Source: Pedobacter paludis (GTDB lineage Bacteria; Bacteroidota; Bacteroidia; Sphingobacteriales; Sphingobacteriaceae). From it: DNA of 64,000 nt. The notes beneath the pieces were generated by a model, which saw only the letters and a program-made list of their open reading frames with translations, was not told the origin of the DNA and searched no databases. Position numbers and translations under genes: made by a program. Shown here piece by piece: positions 6,821-15,296 of the stretch. Location of the stretch: the NCBI RefSeq assembly GCF_003173575.1, contig NZ_QGNY01000009.1, forward strand, positions 62,001 through 126,000. The letters run 5' to 3'. Position 1 is the first letter of the stretch; each line of letters opens with the position of its first letter.

Positions 6821-9802
6821 ATGCAAGGAAAAGGTTTTATTAAGTTTATAGCGATAGTATTGGCTATCGTTTGTGCGTATGCACTTTCTTTTACTCTGGT
6901 AGCTTCCAGCGTAGAAAAAGACGCAAAAAACTATGCGAAAGGTGATTTAGCCAAAGAGAAGGCTTATTTAGATTCGATGAGTACCGAGAAAGTTTATCCA
7001 GTTGTTGGATTTACGTACGGAGAGGTTAAAGCGAAAGAGATTAATTTAGGCTTAGACTTAAAAGGCGGAATGAATGTAACGATGGAGATATCGTTAGCCG
7101 AATTGGTTAAATCTTTAGCGGGCAACCCTACTGATGCTAACTTCAACAAAGCCGTTCAAAATGCTCAGATCCAATTAAACGCCGGTGGTAAAGATTACAT
7201 CAAAATATTTGTTGATGAATTTGAGAAATTAAGCCCTGGTGTAAAACTTGCAGATTACTTTTCTAATCAAGACAATGCTTCACAGTTAAAAGCAAGCGCA
7301 AGCAATAGCGATGTAGAATCTTTCTTAGAGAAAGAAGCAACAAGTGCAATTGATCGTTCATTTACTGTTTTGCGTTCTCGTATTGATGGTTTCGGTGTTG
7401 TGAGTCCTAACATGCAAAAACAAGAAGGCAGTAACCGCATCTTAATCGAAATGCCGGGAGTGCAGGATAAAGATCGTATTGCTAAACTTTTACAAGGTTC
7501 TGCCGAACTACAATTTTGGCAAGTTTACCAAGTACAAGAAGTTGCGCCACTCTTAGAAAATATAAACAAAACTTTAGCGGCAACTTTAAAAGTTGCAACA
7601 CCTGCTAAAACTGATTCTACCGCAAAACCTGCAGAAGGCGGTAAATTAGCAGGTTTAGAAAAAGCTTCGGCTAAAGACAGTACAGATAAAGGTGGTAAGC
7701 TTGCTGGCTTAGGTAAAAAAGATTCTACTGCTGTAAGAGCTGAATTGGCTAAATCTAACCCATTATACGCTGTATTGAATTTACCAATCTATCAAGGTGA
7801 AAACGGACAACAACAACTTATGCCAGGTGCCGTTGTTGGTATGTCGTTACAAAAAGATACTGCTAAAGTTAATGCTTACTTAAAACTTCCGGAAGTTGTT
7901 GCTGCAATTCCTTCTACAATGAAGTTTATGTGGAGCGTTAAACCAAGAGAAGGTTCTAAAGTTTTCGAATTATATGCAATTAAAGTTGTAAGTGCCGATG
8001 GCAAACCAGATTTAGGCGGTGAAGCAATCAGTGATTCGCGTGCTGACTTTGACCAAAAAGGTAAACCAGAAGTAACCATGTACATGACCAGCGAAGGTGC
8101 TGCGAAATGGAAAAAAATTACTGCTGAAGCTGCTGCCGATGCAAACAATAAAAAATCTATTGCAATTGTATTGGATAACATGGTTTATTCTGCGCCTACG
8201 GTTCAGAATGAAATTGCTGGTGGTGTTTCATCAATTACTGGTAACTTTACCCAAGCAGATACAAAAGATTTATCGAACATTTTAAAAGCTGGTAAATTGC
8301 CTGCTCCTGCTCGTATTGCTGGTAGCTATGTGGTTGGTCCAACTTTAGGTGCACAAGCCATTCACGATGGTTTAATCTCCTTCGTAATTGCGTTTATTGT
8401 AATCTTAATCTTCATGGCGCTGTATTATCACCGTGCAGGTTGGGTTGCTAACTTTGCGCTGTTAATCAACTTATTCTTCATCATTGGTATCTTGGTATCA
8501 TTAGGTGCAGTATTAACATTGCCTGGTATTGCTGGTATCGTTTTAACCATCGGTTTATCGGTAGATGCGAACATCCTAATTTTTGAGCGTGTACGTGAAG
8601 AACTTGCGCATGGCAAGAATACAGGAACTGCAATTAAAGAAGGTTTTAAACATGCAATGCCTTCTATCATTGACTCAAACGTAACCTTATTTATATTAGG
8701 AGCTATCCTTTACGTTTTCGGTAGCGGACCTGTTCAAGGTTTTGCAACTACCTTATGTATCGGTATCCTTTCTTCGTTATTTGCTGCTGTAGCCATTTCA
8801 AGAGTAGTTTTCGAATCGTTATTAAACAGAAAAGTAGATATCAGCTTCGATAATAGCCTTACTCGTAATGCCTTCAAAAACTTAACCTTTAACTTCGTTG
8901 GTCGTCGTAAAATATATTACATCATTTCTACCATTATTATTATTGCTGGTATTGGTATGTACTTCAAGAATGGCGGCTTAAACTTAGGTGTAGACTTTAA
9001 AGGTGGTAGAACTTATTTGGTTCACTTTGATAAAGCTGTTAATACTGAAGATTTAAAAGCAAAATTAAATCCGGTGTTCGGTAACGAAACACCTGAGGTT
9101 AAAACTGCCGGAGAAGATAGTCAAGTAAAAATCACCACTACTTTCCACATCGAAGATCAGGACATTAAAACTGATAAAGTTGTTGAAGATGCATTAAACA
9201 AAGGCTTAGCAGGTTCTAAATACGAAATTGTAAGCTCACAAAAAGTTACACCAATTATCGCTAGCGATATTGTAAATGGTGCTTTCTACGCGGTATTGAT
9301 TTCATGTTTGTTCATGTTTATTTATATTGTTGTACGATTCAAAAAATGGCAATATGGTTTGGGTGCGGTTATCGCACTATTCCATGATGTTTTAATGGTA
9401 CTTTCTTTCTACACAATTTTAGATGGTATAATGCCATTCTCGTTAGAAATTGGTCAGGATTTTATTGCGGCTATCTTAACCGTAATGGGTTACACCATGA
9501 CAGAAACGGTTGTTGTGTTTGACCGTATCCGTGAGAAACTAAAAGAATCGGGTAAAGAAGATTTACATGGAGAAGAGCGTAACAACTTAATCAACTTCGC
9601 ATTGAACAGTACATTAAGTCGTACAATTTTGACTTCATTAACGGTATTCTTCGTGTTATTGGTAATCTTTATTTTCGGTGGCGATAGCATTCGCGGATTC
9701 ATATTCGCATTATTAATCGGCCGTATCATTGGTACGTACTCATCATTATGTATCTCTACTCCTATCGTAATTGATTTGGGTAGCTCTGCAGAGAAAAAAT
9801 AA
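6821..9802 (+). CDS. secDF: Protein translocase subunit SecDF (fused)
   Basis: 993-residue fusion of SecD and SecF, RND-type inner-membrane proteins that use the proton gradient to complete Sec-dependent export. SecD part: N-terminal membrane helix (about 8-28), D1 motif LGLDLKGGMNVTME (77-90), large periplasmic domain, then membrane helices from about residue 520. SecF part begins near residue 700, with LGVDFKGGRTYLVHF and VMGYTMTETVVVFDRIRE. Fused SecDF of about this size is normal in Bacteroidota. A low-complexity linker at about 258-305 contains a GGKLAGL duplication flanked by K/A/D/S/T-rich sequence. A strong terminator follows. Confidence 0.96.
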   Translation: MQGKGFIKFIAIVLAIVCAYALSFTLVASSVEKDAKNYAKGDLAKEKAYLDSMSTEKVYPVVGFTYGEVKAKEINLGLDLKGGMNVTMEISLAELVKSLAGNPTDANFNKAVQNAQIQLNAGGKDYIKIFVDEFEKLSPGVKLADYFSNQDNASQLKASASNSDVESFLEKEATSAIDRSFTVLRSRIDGFGVVSPNMQKQEGSNRILIEMPGVQDKDRIAKLLQGSAELQFWQVYQVQEVAPLLENINKTLAATLKVATPAKTDSTAKPAEGGKLAGLEKASAKDSTDKGGKLAGLGKKDSTAVRAELAKSNPLYAVLNLPIYQGENGQQQLMPGAVVGMSLQKDTAKVNAYLKLPEVVAAIPSTMKFMWSVKPREGSKVFELYAIKVVSADGKPDLGGEAISDSRADFDQKGKPEVTMYMTSEGAAKWKKITAEAAADANNKKSIAIVLDNMVYSAPTVQNEIAGGVSSITGNFTQADTKDLSNILKAGKLPAPARIAGSYVVGPTLGAQAIHDGLISFVIAFIVILIFMALYYHRAGWVANFALLINLFFIIGILVSLGAVLTLPGIAGIVLTIGLSVDANILIFERVREELAHGKNTGTAIKEGFKHAMPSIIDSNVTLFILGAILYVFGSGPVQGFATTLCIGILSSLFAAVAISRVVFESLLNRKVDISFDNSLTRNAFKNLTFNFVGRRKIYYIISTIIIIAGIGMYFKNGGLNLGVDFKGGRTYLVHFDKAVNTEDLKAKLNPVFGNETPEVKTAGEDSQVKITTTFHIEDQDIKTDKVVEDALNKGLAGSKYEIVSSQKVTPIIASDIVNGAFYAVLISCLFMFIYIVVRFKKWQYGLGAVIALFHDVLMVLSFYTILDGIMPFSLEIGQDFIAAILTVMGYTMTETVVVFDRIREKLKESGKEDLHGEERNNLINFALNSTLSRTILTSLTVFFVLLVIFIFGGDSIRGFIFALLIGRIIGTYSSLCISTPIVIDLGSSAEKK

Positions 9803-9825
9803 GATATCAGAATCTTAAAATATAT

Positions 9826-9861
9826 AAACGCCTTCCCGGTAGCCCGGAGGGCGTTTTTTTT
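9826..9861 (+). terminator. Rho-independent terminator of secDF
   Basis: AAACGCC and GGCGTTT arms with an inner CCGG/CCGG pairing and a run of T from 9854, 24 bp after the stop codon. Confidence 0.9.
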
Positions 9862-9973
9862 GACCTCAGCCTATCAACGTTCATCAGATTTGTACTGAAG
9901 AGCTATCCCACTCCTTAAAGAGAGGGAAACAAAGCTAGTATTTTGCAATCTGATTTACATACAACCTCCACAT

Positions 9974-10213
9974 ATCCCTCTCTTCAAGGAGAGGGACTAA
10001 CAGACCTGCCTTGTTGCTAACAATAACAGGGTGAGGTTTTTGAAAAGACACACATGCAATTCTTGGTGATTGAGCATTTATACTATTCTCTTTTAAGGGA
10101 GAATAATTGCAATTGGGTTTTATACACAAACCCACCCCGTCCCTCTCTTCAAGGAGAGGAACTAACAGAACCTTGCCCTACTGCTAACATTAACAGGGTA
10201 AGGTTTTCATCAG
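9974..10213. repeat. Two direct copies of a ~75-bp dispersed repeat
   Basis: Copy 1 (9974-10048) and copy 2 (10138-10213) share CCCTCTCTTCAAGGAGAGG, ACTAACAGA, TTGCTAACA/CTGCTAACA, TAACAGGGTGAGG/TAACAGGGTAAGG and a trailing GTTTT. Each starts with a hairpin (CTCTC/GAGAG). Confidence 0.8.
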
Positions 10214-10373
10214 GTTTAAATTTACTTAAAAAAGCACTCAAAACATACAAAACCGATTCGGTCATGTCAAAGTTATATCTCACTACCAAGCGGTATAAGG
10301 CCGGCTAAAACTTCCTATTTTAAACCTTTTGGCTATCTTTTTGTTACATTAGCAATAGATAAACCAATAGAAA

Positions 10374-11699
10374 ATGGATTTACAACTTCCGAAAAGCGAA
10401 TACCCCAGAGTAGTAATAGTTGGCGGTGGATTTGGCGGGATCGAACTTGCAAAAAGATTAAAAAACAAACCTTTTCAGGTAGTAATGTTAGACAAACATA
10501 ACTATCATACTTTTCAACCTTTACTTTATCAGGTGGCCACGGGTGGTTTAGAGGCTGATTCTATTGCATTTCCATTGCGAAAAATATTTAAGGGACAGAA
10601 AAATTTAATTTTTAGAGTTACAAAAGTTACTGAAGTTAATGCCTCTGAAAATTGTTTGCTTACTGATATTGGAAGAATCAATTATGATTATTTAGTTATT
10701 GCGACAGGTTCAACAAGTAATTTTTTTGGCAACAAGGAAATTGAAGCGAACTCAATGCCAATGAAATCTATTCCAGAGGCATTGGATTTAAGAAGCTTGA
10801 TTTTACAAAATTTTGAAAAATCACTCATAGAAACTGATGCAGATAAAAAGAGTGCTCTGTTAAACTTTGTTGTTGTTGGCGGAGGTCCTACGGGCGTGGA
10901 AACTTCTGGCGCAATTGCTGAGCTTAAAAAGCACGTTATTCCAAACGATTATCCGGAGATGGATTTAAGCAAGGTAAATATTTATTTGATTGAGAACTCA
11001 CCAGAGCTTCTTGGTGTAATGTCTCCACAGGCACAGAAAAAATCTAAAGACTTTTTAACTGAAATGGGCGTTCAGGTAATGAATGAAACCCGGGTTTTAT
11101 GTTACGATGGGCACACATTAACCCTTCAAGATAAAGCCTCAATTTTAAGTTCTACTGTAATTTGGAGTGCTGGGGTTAAGGGAGAAGTATTGGCTGGTTT
11201 AGATAAAGCAGAAGTCGTTCGTGGTGGAAGATTAAAAACAGATAGTCAAAACCTAGTAGTTGGTTATCCTAATGTTTATGCAATTGGAGATGTTTCTGCC
11301 ATTATAACAGAGGAAACACCAAATGGTCATCCAGGTGTGGCACCAGCAGCCATCCAGCAAGGGCACCAATTGGCAAAAAACCTAATCAATATTAGCGAAA
11401 ATAAGCCTTTAGAAAAATTTAAGTATTTCGATAAAGGTTCTATGGCTACGGTTGGTAGAAACAAAGCCGTGGTTGATATAGACAAAATTCGTTTCCAAGG
11501 CGTATTTGCGTGGTTTACCTGGATGTTTGTACATTTAATGACCTTAGTTGGTTTTAGAAATAAAATTATTGTTTTTATAAACTGGCTCTGGAGCTATTTT
11601 AGTTATGATCGCGGTACAAGGTTAATAATCAGAACCTTTGCAAAAGATAGAAGTATAGATTATAGAGATGAAGTAACGAGCGTAAAGGAAGTTCATTAG
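10374..11699 (+). CDS. ndh: Type II NADH dehydrogenase (NAD(P)/FAD-dependent oxidoreductase)
   Basis: 441-residue flavoprotein that passes electrons from NADH to quinone at the inner face of the membrane without pumping protons. Two Rossmann motifs are seen: VVIVGGGFGGIELAKRL near the N-terminus for FAD and VVVGGGPTGVETSGAIAEL mid-protein for NADH; a third FAD contact is YAIGDV. The C-terminal segment is rich in hydrophobic and Trp residues (FAWFTWMFVHLMTLVGF), the monotopic membrane anchor of NDH-2. Gene stands alone. Assignment to NDH-2 is strong; quinone specificity is not visible. Confidence 0.92.
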   Translation: MDLQLPKSEYPRVVIVGGGFGGIELAKRLKNKPFQVVMLDKHNYHTFQPLLYQVATGGLEADSIAFPLRKIFKGQKNLIFRVTKVTEVNASENCLLTDIGRINYDYLVIATGSTSNFFGNKEIEANSMPMKSIPEALDLRSLILQNFEKSLIETDADKKSALLNFVVVGGGPTGVETSGAIAELKKHVIPNDYPEMDLSKVNIYLIENSPELLGVMSPQAQKKSKDFLTEMGVQVMNETRVLCYDGHTLTLQDKASILSSTVIWSAGVKGEVLAGLDKAEVVRGGRLKTDSQNLVVGYPNVYAIGDVSAIITEETPNGHPGVAPAAIQQGHQLAKNLINISENKPLEKFKYFDKGSMATVGRNKAVVDIDKIRFQGVFAWFTWMFVHLMTLVGFRNKIIVFINWLWSYFSYDRGTRLIIRTFAKDRSIDYRDEVTSVKEVH

Positions 11700-11720
11700 T
11701 TTTTGGTCAATGGTTTGTTG

Positions 11721-11758
11721 GTTAATAGTCCATTGGTTATAGTCCATAGACTATTAAC
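11721..11758. repeat. 10-bp inverted repeat after ndh
   Basis: GTTAATAGTC (11721-11730) and GACTATTAAC (11749-11758) can form a hairpin 20 bp after the ndh stop. No T-tract follows, so it is recorded as a structure rather than a terminator. Confidence 0.55.
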
Positions 11759-11877
11759 TATCAACCATAAGCCTGCCTAAAAGGAAGCTCTTTAGTTTAT
11801 CATCTATACACCATTACGGTTAGCCATCTCTTGTAAGCCATAAACTTTTATTACTTTGCGATAAATAAGCAATACTT

Positions 11878-12738
11878 ATGAGCCAAACCAAATTCAAGTT
11901 AGTGGAATGCCCTCGTGATGCCATGCAAGGTTTACATGATTTTGTTCCAACGGAGCTGAAATCAGCATATTTGAATTTATTATTACAAGTCGGGTTTGAT
12001 ACGCTTGATTTCGGAAGTTTCGTTTCACCAAAAGCCATTCCACAAATGGCTGATACAGCAGAAGTTCTAAGCAAGTTAAATTTGACTTATACTTCTACAA
12101 AACTTCTAGCCATTGTAGCCAATTTAAGAGGCGTAGATGAAGCTGTAAAGCATGAACAAATACATTATCTCGGCTTTCCATTTTCTATCTCAGAAACGTT
12201 TCAGCAACGCAATACAAATTCTAGCATAGCGCAATCAATAAATACTGTTGAGGAAATGCTTACGCTCTGCCATAAAAACAATAAAAAAGCAGTCGTTTAT
12301 TTATCAATGGGCTTTGGAAATCCTTACGGCGATGAATGGAGCTATGAAATTGTAGAGAAATGGGCTGATGTTTTGGTAGAAAAAGGTGTAGAAATTCTTT
12401 CTTTGGCAGATACTGTTGGCGTTTCCACTCCTGAAAAAATATCAGACATTCTGCCAAAACTGATTTCAAAGTTTAATCATACAGAAATTGGGATTCATTT
12501 ACACTCCACTCCTGCCGAGCGTTTTGAAAAAATTGAAGCTGCTTATAAATCTGGTGTTAAACGTATTGATGCTGCTTTAAAAGGTTTCGGTGGGTGCCCA
12601 ATGGCAGCTGACGATTTAACCGGAAACATCGCAACCGAAGATGTAATTGGCTTTTTAAATTCAAAAGGAGAAAACTTAAACCTTAATATGGATAAGTGGA
12701 ATGAGGCAATGGCTTTATCTGGAAAGATATTTGGCTAA
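11878..12738 (+). CDS. Hydroxymethylglutaryl-CoA lyase
   Basis: 286-residue TIM-barrel enzyme of the DRE/HMGL family that cleaves HMG-CoA to acetoacetate and acetyl-CoA, the last step of leucine degradation. Metal and substrate residues R13-D14 (CPRDAMQG), the HxH pair in GIHLHST and the active-site loop FGGCPMAADDLTGNIATED with C240 match the family. The canonical RDGLQ is RDAMQ here, a modest deviation. The rest of leucine catabolism is not nearby. Closely related isopropylmalate or citramalate synthases are unlikely because they are much longer. Confidence 0.88.
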   Translation: MSQTKFKLVECPRDAMQGLHDFVPTELKSAYLNLLLQVGFDTLDFGSFVSPKAIPQMADTAEVLSKLNLTYTSTKLLAIVANLRGVDEAVKHEQIHYLGFPFSISETFQQRNTNSSIAQSINTVEEMLTLCHKNNKKAVVYLSMGFGNPYGDEWSYEIVEKWADVLVEKGVEILSLADTVGVSTPEKISDILPKLISKFNHTEIGIHLHSTPAERFEKIEAAYKSGVKRIDAALKGFGGCPMAADDLTGNIATEDVIGFLNSKGENLNLNMDKWNEAMALSGKIFG

Positions 12739-12762
12739 AGTTTTTTTACTTTATTAACGAGA

Positions 12763-12878
12763 ATCGTCATTGCGAGGTACGAAGCAATCCTACAACTTTG
12801 GGTGAGAATTTTAACATTTTACACACAAGCCTACAATAGCGAGCGCATTAAGATTGCTTCGTACCTCGCAATGACGAT
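12763..12878. repeat. REP-like inverted repeat, copy C (perfect 27-bp arms)
   Basis: 12763-12789 and 12852-12878 are perfect 27-bp inverted arms with core words GTCATTGCGAGG and GAAGCAATC, around a 62-nt loop. It sits between two convergent genes, where it could serve as a bidirectional 3' structure. Confidence 0.92.
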
Positions 12879-12887
12879 AGGTTAATT

Positions 12888-13310
12888 TTAAATCTTCTTA
12901 ACCATTTTAAAGTGCTGTATTCCAGCCTCTTCAAATTGATCTCCTTCTGCAACAAAGCCAAACTTGGCGTATAAGCTCATAGCATCTAACTGAGAATTCA
13001 GATAAATATAATGTGCATCTTCTGGCAAATCAGATAAAGCCTCGGCAATTAAAGCACGCCCAACACCCTGACCCCTAAATTCTTTAAGTACGGCAAAACG
13101 CTCTAATTTATAACCATTATCTGTTTTGCGCCATCTACAAGCACCGCAGGGCTGTCCGTTACTGGTTGCAAGAAAATGTACAGATTCATCTTCATGCTCC
13201 CATTCCAGTTCTGGCGGACAGTTCTGCTCATCTACAAATACAATTTTACGGATCGCAAATACTTTATCTAAATCTTCGGGATGATTAACTTTTTGAACTA
13301 GTAGACTCAT
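12888..13310 (-). CDS. GNAT family N-acetyltransferase
   Basis: 140-residue GNAT enzyme transferring an acetyl group from acetyl-CoA to an unknown amine. The acetyl-CoA loop is in LKEFRGQGVGRALIAEAL (Q/R-x-x-G-x-G/A form). The N-terminal VFAIRKIVFVDEQ and CGACRWR resemble the ElaA/YjcF-type branch. Its ATG shares one base with the stop codon of the upstream iron-permease-like gene (TAATG), so the two are probably translationally coupled. No substrate can be proposed. Confidence 0.85.
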   Translation of the reverse strand: MSLLVQKVNHPEDLDKVFAIRKIVFVDEQNCPPELEWEHEDESVHFLATSNGQPCGACRWRKTDNGYKLERFAVLKEFRGQGVGRALIAEALSDLPEDAHYIYLNSQLDAMSLYAKFGFVAEGDQFEEAGIQHFKMVKKI

Positions 13311-13792
13311 TATTTATGGTGTTTAAAATGTTTATTCGTTTTTAATTTCATTTCATTAAGCTCCTTTGCCACATCAATGGAGTGTGAGCAATGAATATCG
13401 GCCTCTTTTTTTGCAAGTGTAGCAATCGTAACGTAAAATTTATGCAACTGATCCAATTCTTTTTCACTTAAGTCTTCAATATCTACCATACGGTTGCTGG
13501 CACCTTGTTGAGCTGCAATAAGTTCGTTTAATTTAAGCTGAATGGCCTTCCCATCCTTATTTTGTGCTTTCTGAATTAAGAAAACCATTAAAAAAGTAAT
13601 AATTGTTGTGCCTGTATTGATGACCAGTTGCCAAGTTTCAGAATAGTTAAATAATGGCCCCGTTACAGCCCAAATAATTACTATGGCAGTTGCTGCAATA
13701 AATGCTACAGAGCTTCCAGTAAACTTAGTTGCAGCATTAGCAAATTTCTCAAAAAAATTATTTTTTTTGGTGTCGGTTTTAGATTTTGTCAT
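13310..13792 (-). CDS. Low-affinity iron permease family small membrane protein
   Basis: 160 residues with two predicted membrane helices (about 22-45 and 52-72, rich in A/I/V) followed by a cytoplasmic helical tail containing QNKDGKAIQLKLNELI and EDLSEKELDQL. This pattern is that of small bacterial proteins grouped with the fungal Fet4 low-affinity iron permease. Transport has not been shown for such short forms, so the name is only a family label. The longest frame starts nine codons earlier; ATG 13792 was chosen because the membrane topology then matches relatives. Coupled to the GNAT gene by a TAATG overlap. Confidence 0.7.
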   Translation of the reverse strand: MTKSKTDTKKNNFFEKFANAATKFTGSSVAFIAATAIVIIWAVTGPLFNYSETWQLVINTGTTIITFLMVFLIQKAQNKDGKAIQLKLNELIAAQQGASNRMVDIEDLSEKELDQLHKFYVTIATLAKKEADIHCSHSIDVAKELNEMKLKTNKHFKHHK

Positions 13793-13930
13793 CACAATTT
13801 GTTTGCTTAAATATAGCATAAAACAAACAAAAGCGCCATAAGTTTTTCAACCTATGGCGCTTCTATAAAATTATGAGTAATCGATTTCTTTGAAGGATTG
13901 AAGTGAATCCAATCATCAAAACCATCTCAA

Positions 13931-15010
13931 TTACAATTTATCGTTTACGTTTATGCAGTTCAAATCTTCGAAAGCACTTGTTAAACGCTTAACAAAAGTT
14001 TCTTCACCTTTACGTAACCAAACGCGAGGATCGTAATATTTTTTGTTAGGTTTATCATCTCCATCAGGATTACCAATCTGGCCTTGAAGATAAGCTTCGT
14101 TCTTTTTATAATATTCTAAAATACCTTCCCAGAATGCCCACTGCATATCGGTATCGATATTCATTTTGATTGCACCATAAGAAATTGCTTCTCTGATTTC
14201 TTCTTGAGATGAACCTGAACCGCCATGGAAAACAAAATTAATTGGTTTGTCTGCAGTTAAATTGAATTTTTCTTTAATAAAATCTTGAGAATTTTTCAAA
14301 ATTACAGGTTGTAATTTCACGTTACCCGGTTTGTACACGCCATGAACATTACCAAATGCGGCAGCTACCGTGAAACGAGGAGAAACTTTGCTTAGTTCTT
14401 CGTAAGCATAAGCAACTTCACTTGGTTGTGTATATAGTTTTGAGCTATCTACATCGCTGTTGTCTACGCCATCTTCCTCACCACCTGTAACACCAAGTTC
14501 GATTTCGATGGTCATATTCATTTTAGCCATACGAGCTAAATATTTAGCAGAAATCTCCATGTTTTCTTCAATCGGTTCTTCCGATAAATCTAACATGTGC
14601 GACGAAAACAAAGGTTTTCCGGTTTCAGCGAAGAATTTTTCGCCATGGTCTAAAAGGCCATCAATCCAAGGCAATAATTTTTTAGCGGCGTGGTCAGTAT
14701 GTAAAACCACGGCAACACCATAATGCTCTGCCAATAAATGTACATGTTTAGCTGCCGATACAGCACCTAAAATACATGCTTGCAATTTCTCGTTATCTAA
14801 AGTTTTACCCGCATAAAACTGGGCACCACCATTAGATAATTGAATCATAACAGGCGAATTTACTGCCTTAGCAGTTTCCAATACCGCATTAACCGTATTT
14901 GTACCGGTTACGTTTACTGCTGGTAAAGCAAACTGATGTTTTTTAGCCTGCTCAAACAATTCTTGAACGGCATCTCCGTAAATTACGCCTTTGTAGCCTT
15001 TTAAACTCAT
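13931..15010 (-). CDS. fbaA: Class II fructose-bisphosphate aldolase
   Basis: 359 residues, the length of E. coli FbaA, a zinc aldolase interconverting fructose-1,6-bisphosphate and the two triose phosphates in glycolysis and gluconeogenesis. Zinc and catalytic segments are VVLHTDHAAKKLLPW, the acidic EIELGVTGGEEDGVDNS, GNVHGVYKPGN and VFHGGSGSS, followed by the phosphate-binding NIDTDMQWAFW. Monocistronic, divergent from accD across a 286-bp gap. No irregularity seen. Confidence 0.96.
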   Translation of the reverse strand: MSLKGYKGVIYGDAVQELFEQAKKHQFALPAVNVTGTNTVNAVLETAKAVNSPVMIQLSNGGAQFYAGKTLDNEKLQACILGAVSAAKHVHLLAEHYGVAVVLHTDHAAKKLLPWIDGLLDHGEKFFAETGKPLFSSHMLDLSEEPIEENMEISAKYLARMAKMNMTIEIELGVTGGEEDGVDNSDVDSSKLYTQPSEVAYAYEELSKVSPRFTVAAAFGNVHGVYKPGNVKLQPVILKNSQDFIKEKFNLTADKPINFVFHGGSGSSQEEIREAISYGAIKMNIDTDMQWAFWEGILEYYKKNEAYLQGQIGNPDGDDKPNKKYYDPRVWLRKGEETFVKRLTSAFEDLNCINVNDKL

Positions 15011-15159
15011 TTCTTGTTAATTTTATTAAGTCCGAAGTTATAAAAAAAAATAACATTTTGTACTTTTATAACAATACATTTATTTGTTTAACAACCAAAT
15101 AAGGCGTATTTAGTGTAAAATCTACATTATCCTTAGTGTAAGAAAGACACACCTCCGCA

Positions 15160-15234
15160 AATAATCAAATCACAATGATCAATTATCAAACCCTACTCAC
15201 AACTGGCTAGTTTGATAATTGTGATTTGATTATT
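15160..15234. repeat. Long inverted repeat upstream of accD
   Basis: Left arm 15160-15175 plus 15183-15191 and right arm 15210-15218 plus 15219-15234 pair over 25 bp, interrupted only by the 7-nt insertion TGATCAA (15176-15182). The loop is 18 nt. It lies in the fbaA-accD divergent promoter region and is A/T-rich. Confidence 0.85.
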
Positions 15235-15296
15235 GGTAATTCTTTATCTTAATTATATTTTTCGTTTCTTTGCAATCCAATTCTTTAAAAAATTAT

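Larger units (their letters stand above)
9803..10373. other. 571-bp gap with a terminator and direct repeats
   Basis: After the secDF terminator come two direct copies of a ~75-bp repeat (9974-10048 and 10138-10213). The 84-codon frame at 10054-10308 runs through the second copy and is rejected. The ndh promoter must lie in the last ~100 bp. Confidence 0.6.

Noticed and set aside
10054..10308. 84-codon frame between secDF and ndh
   Set aside because: Overlaps the second copy of the 75-bp repeat; composition and position indicate non-coding DNA.
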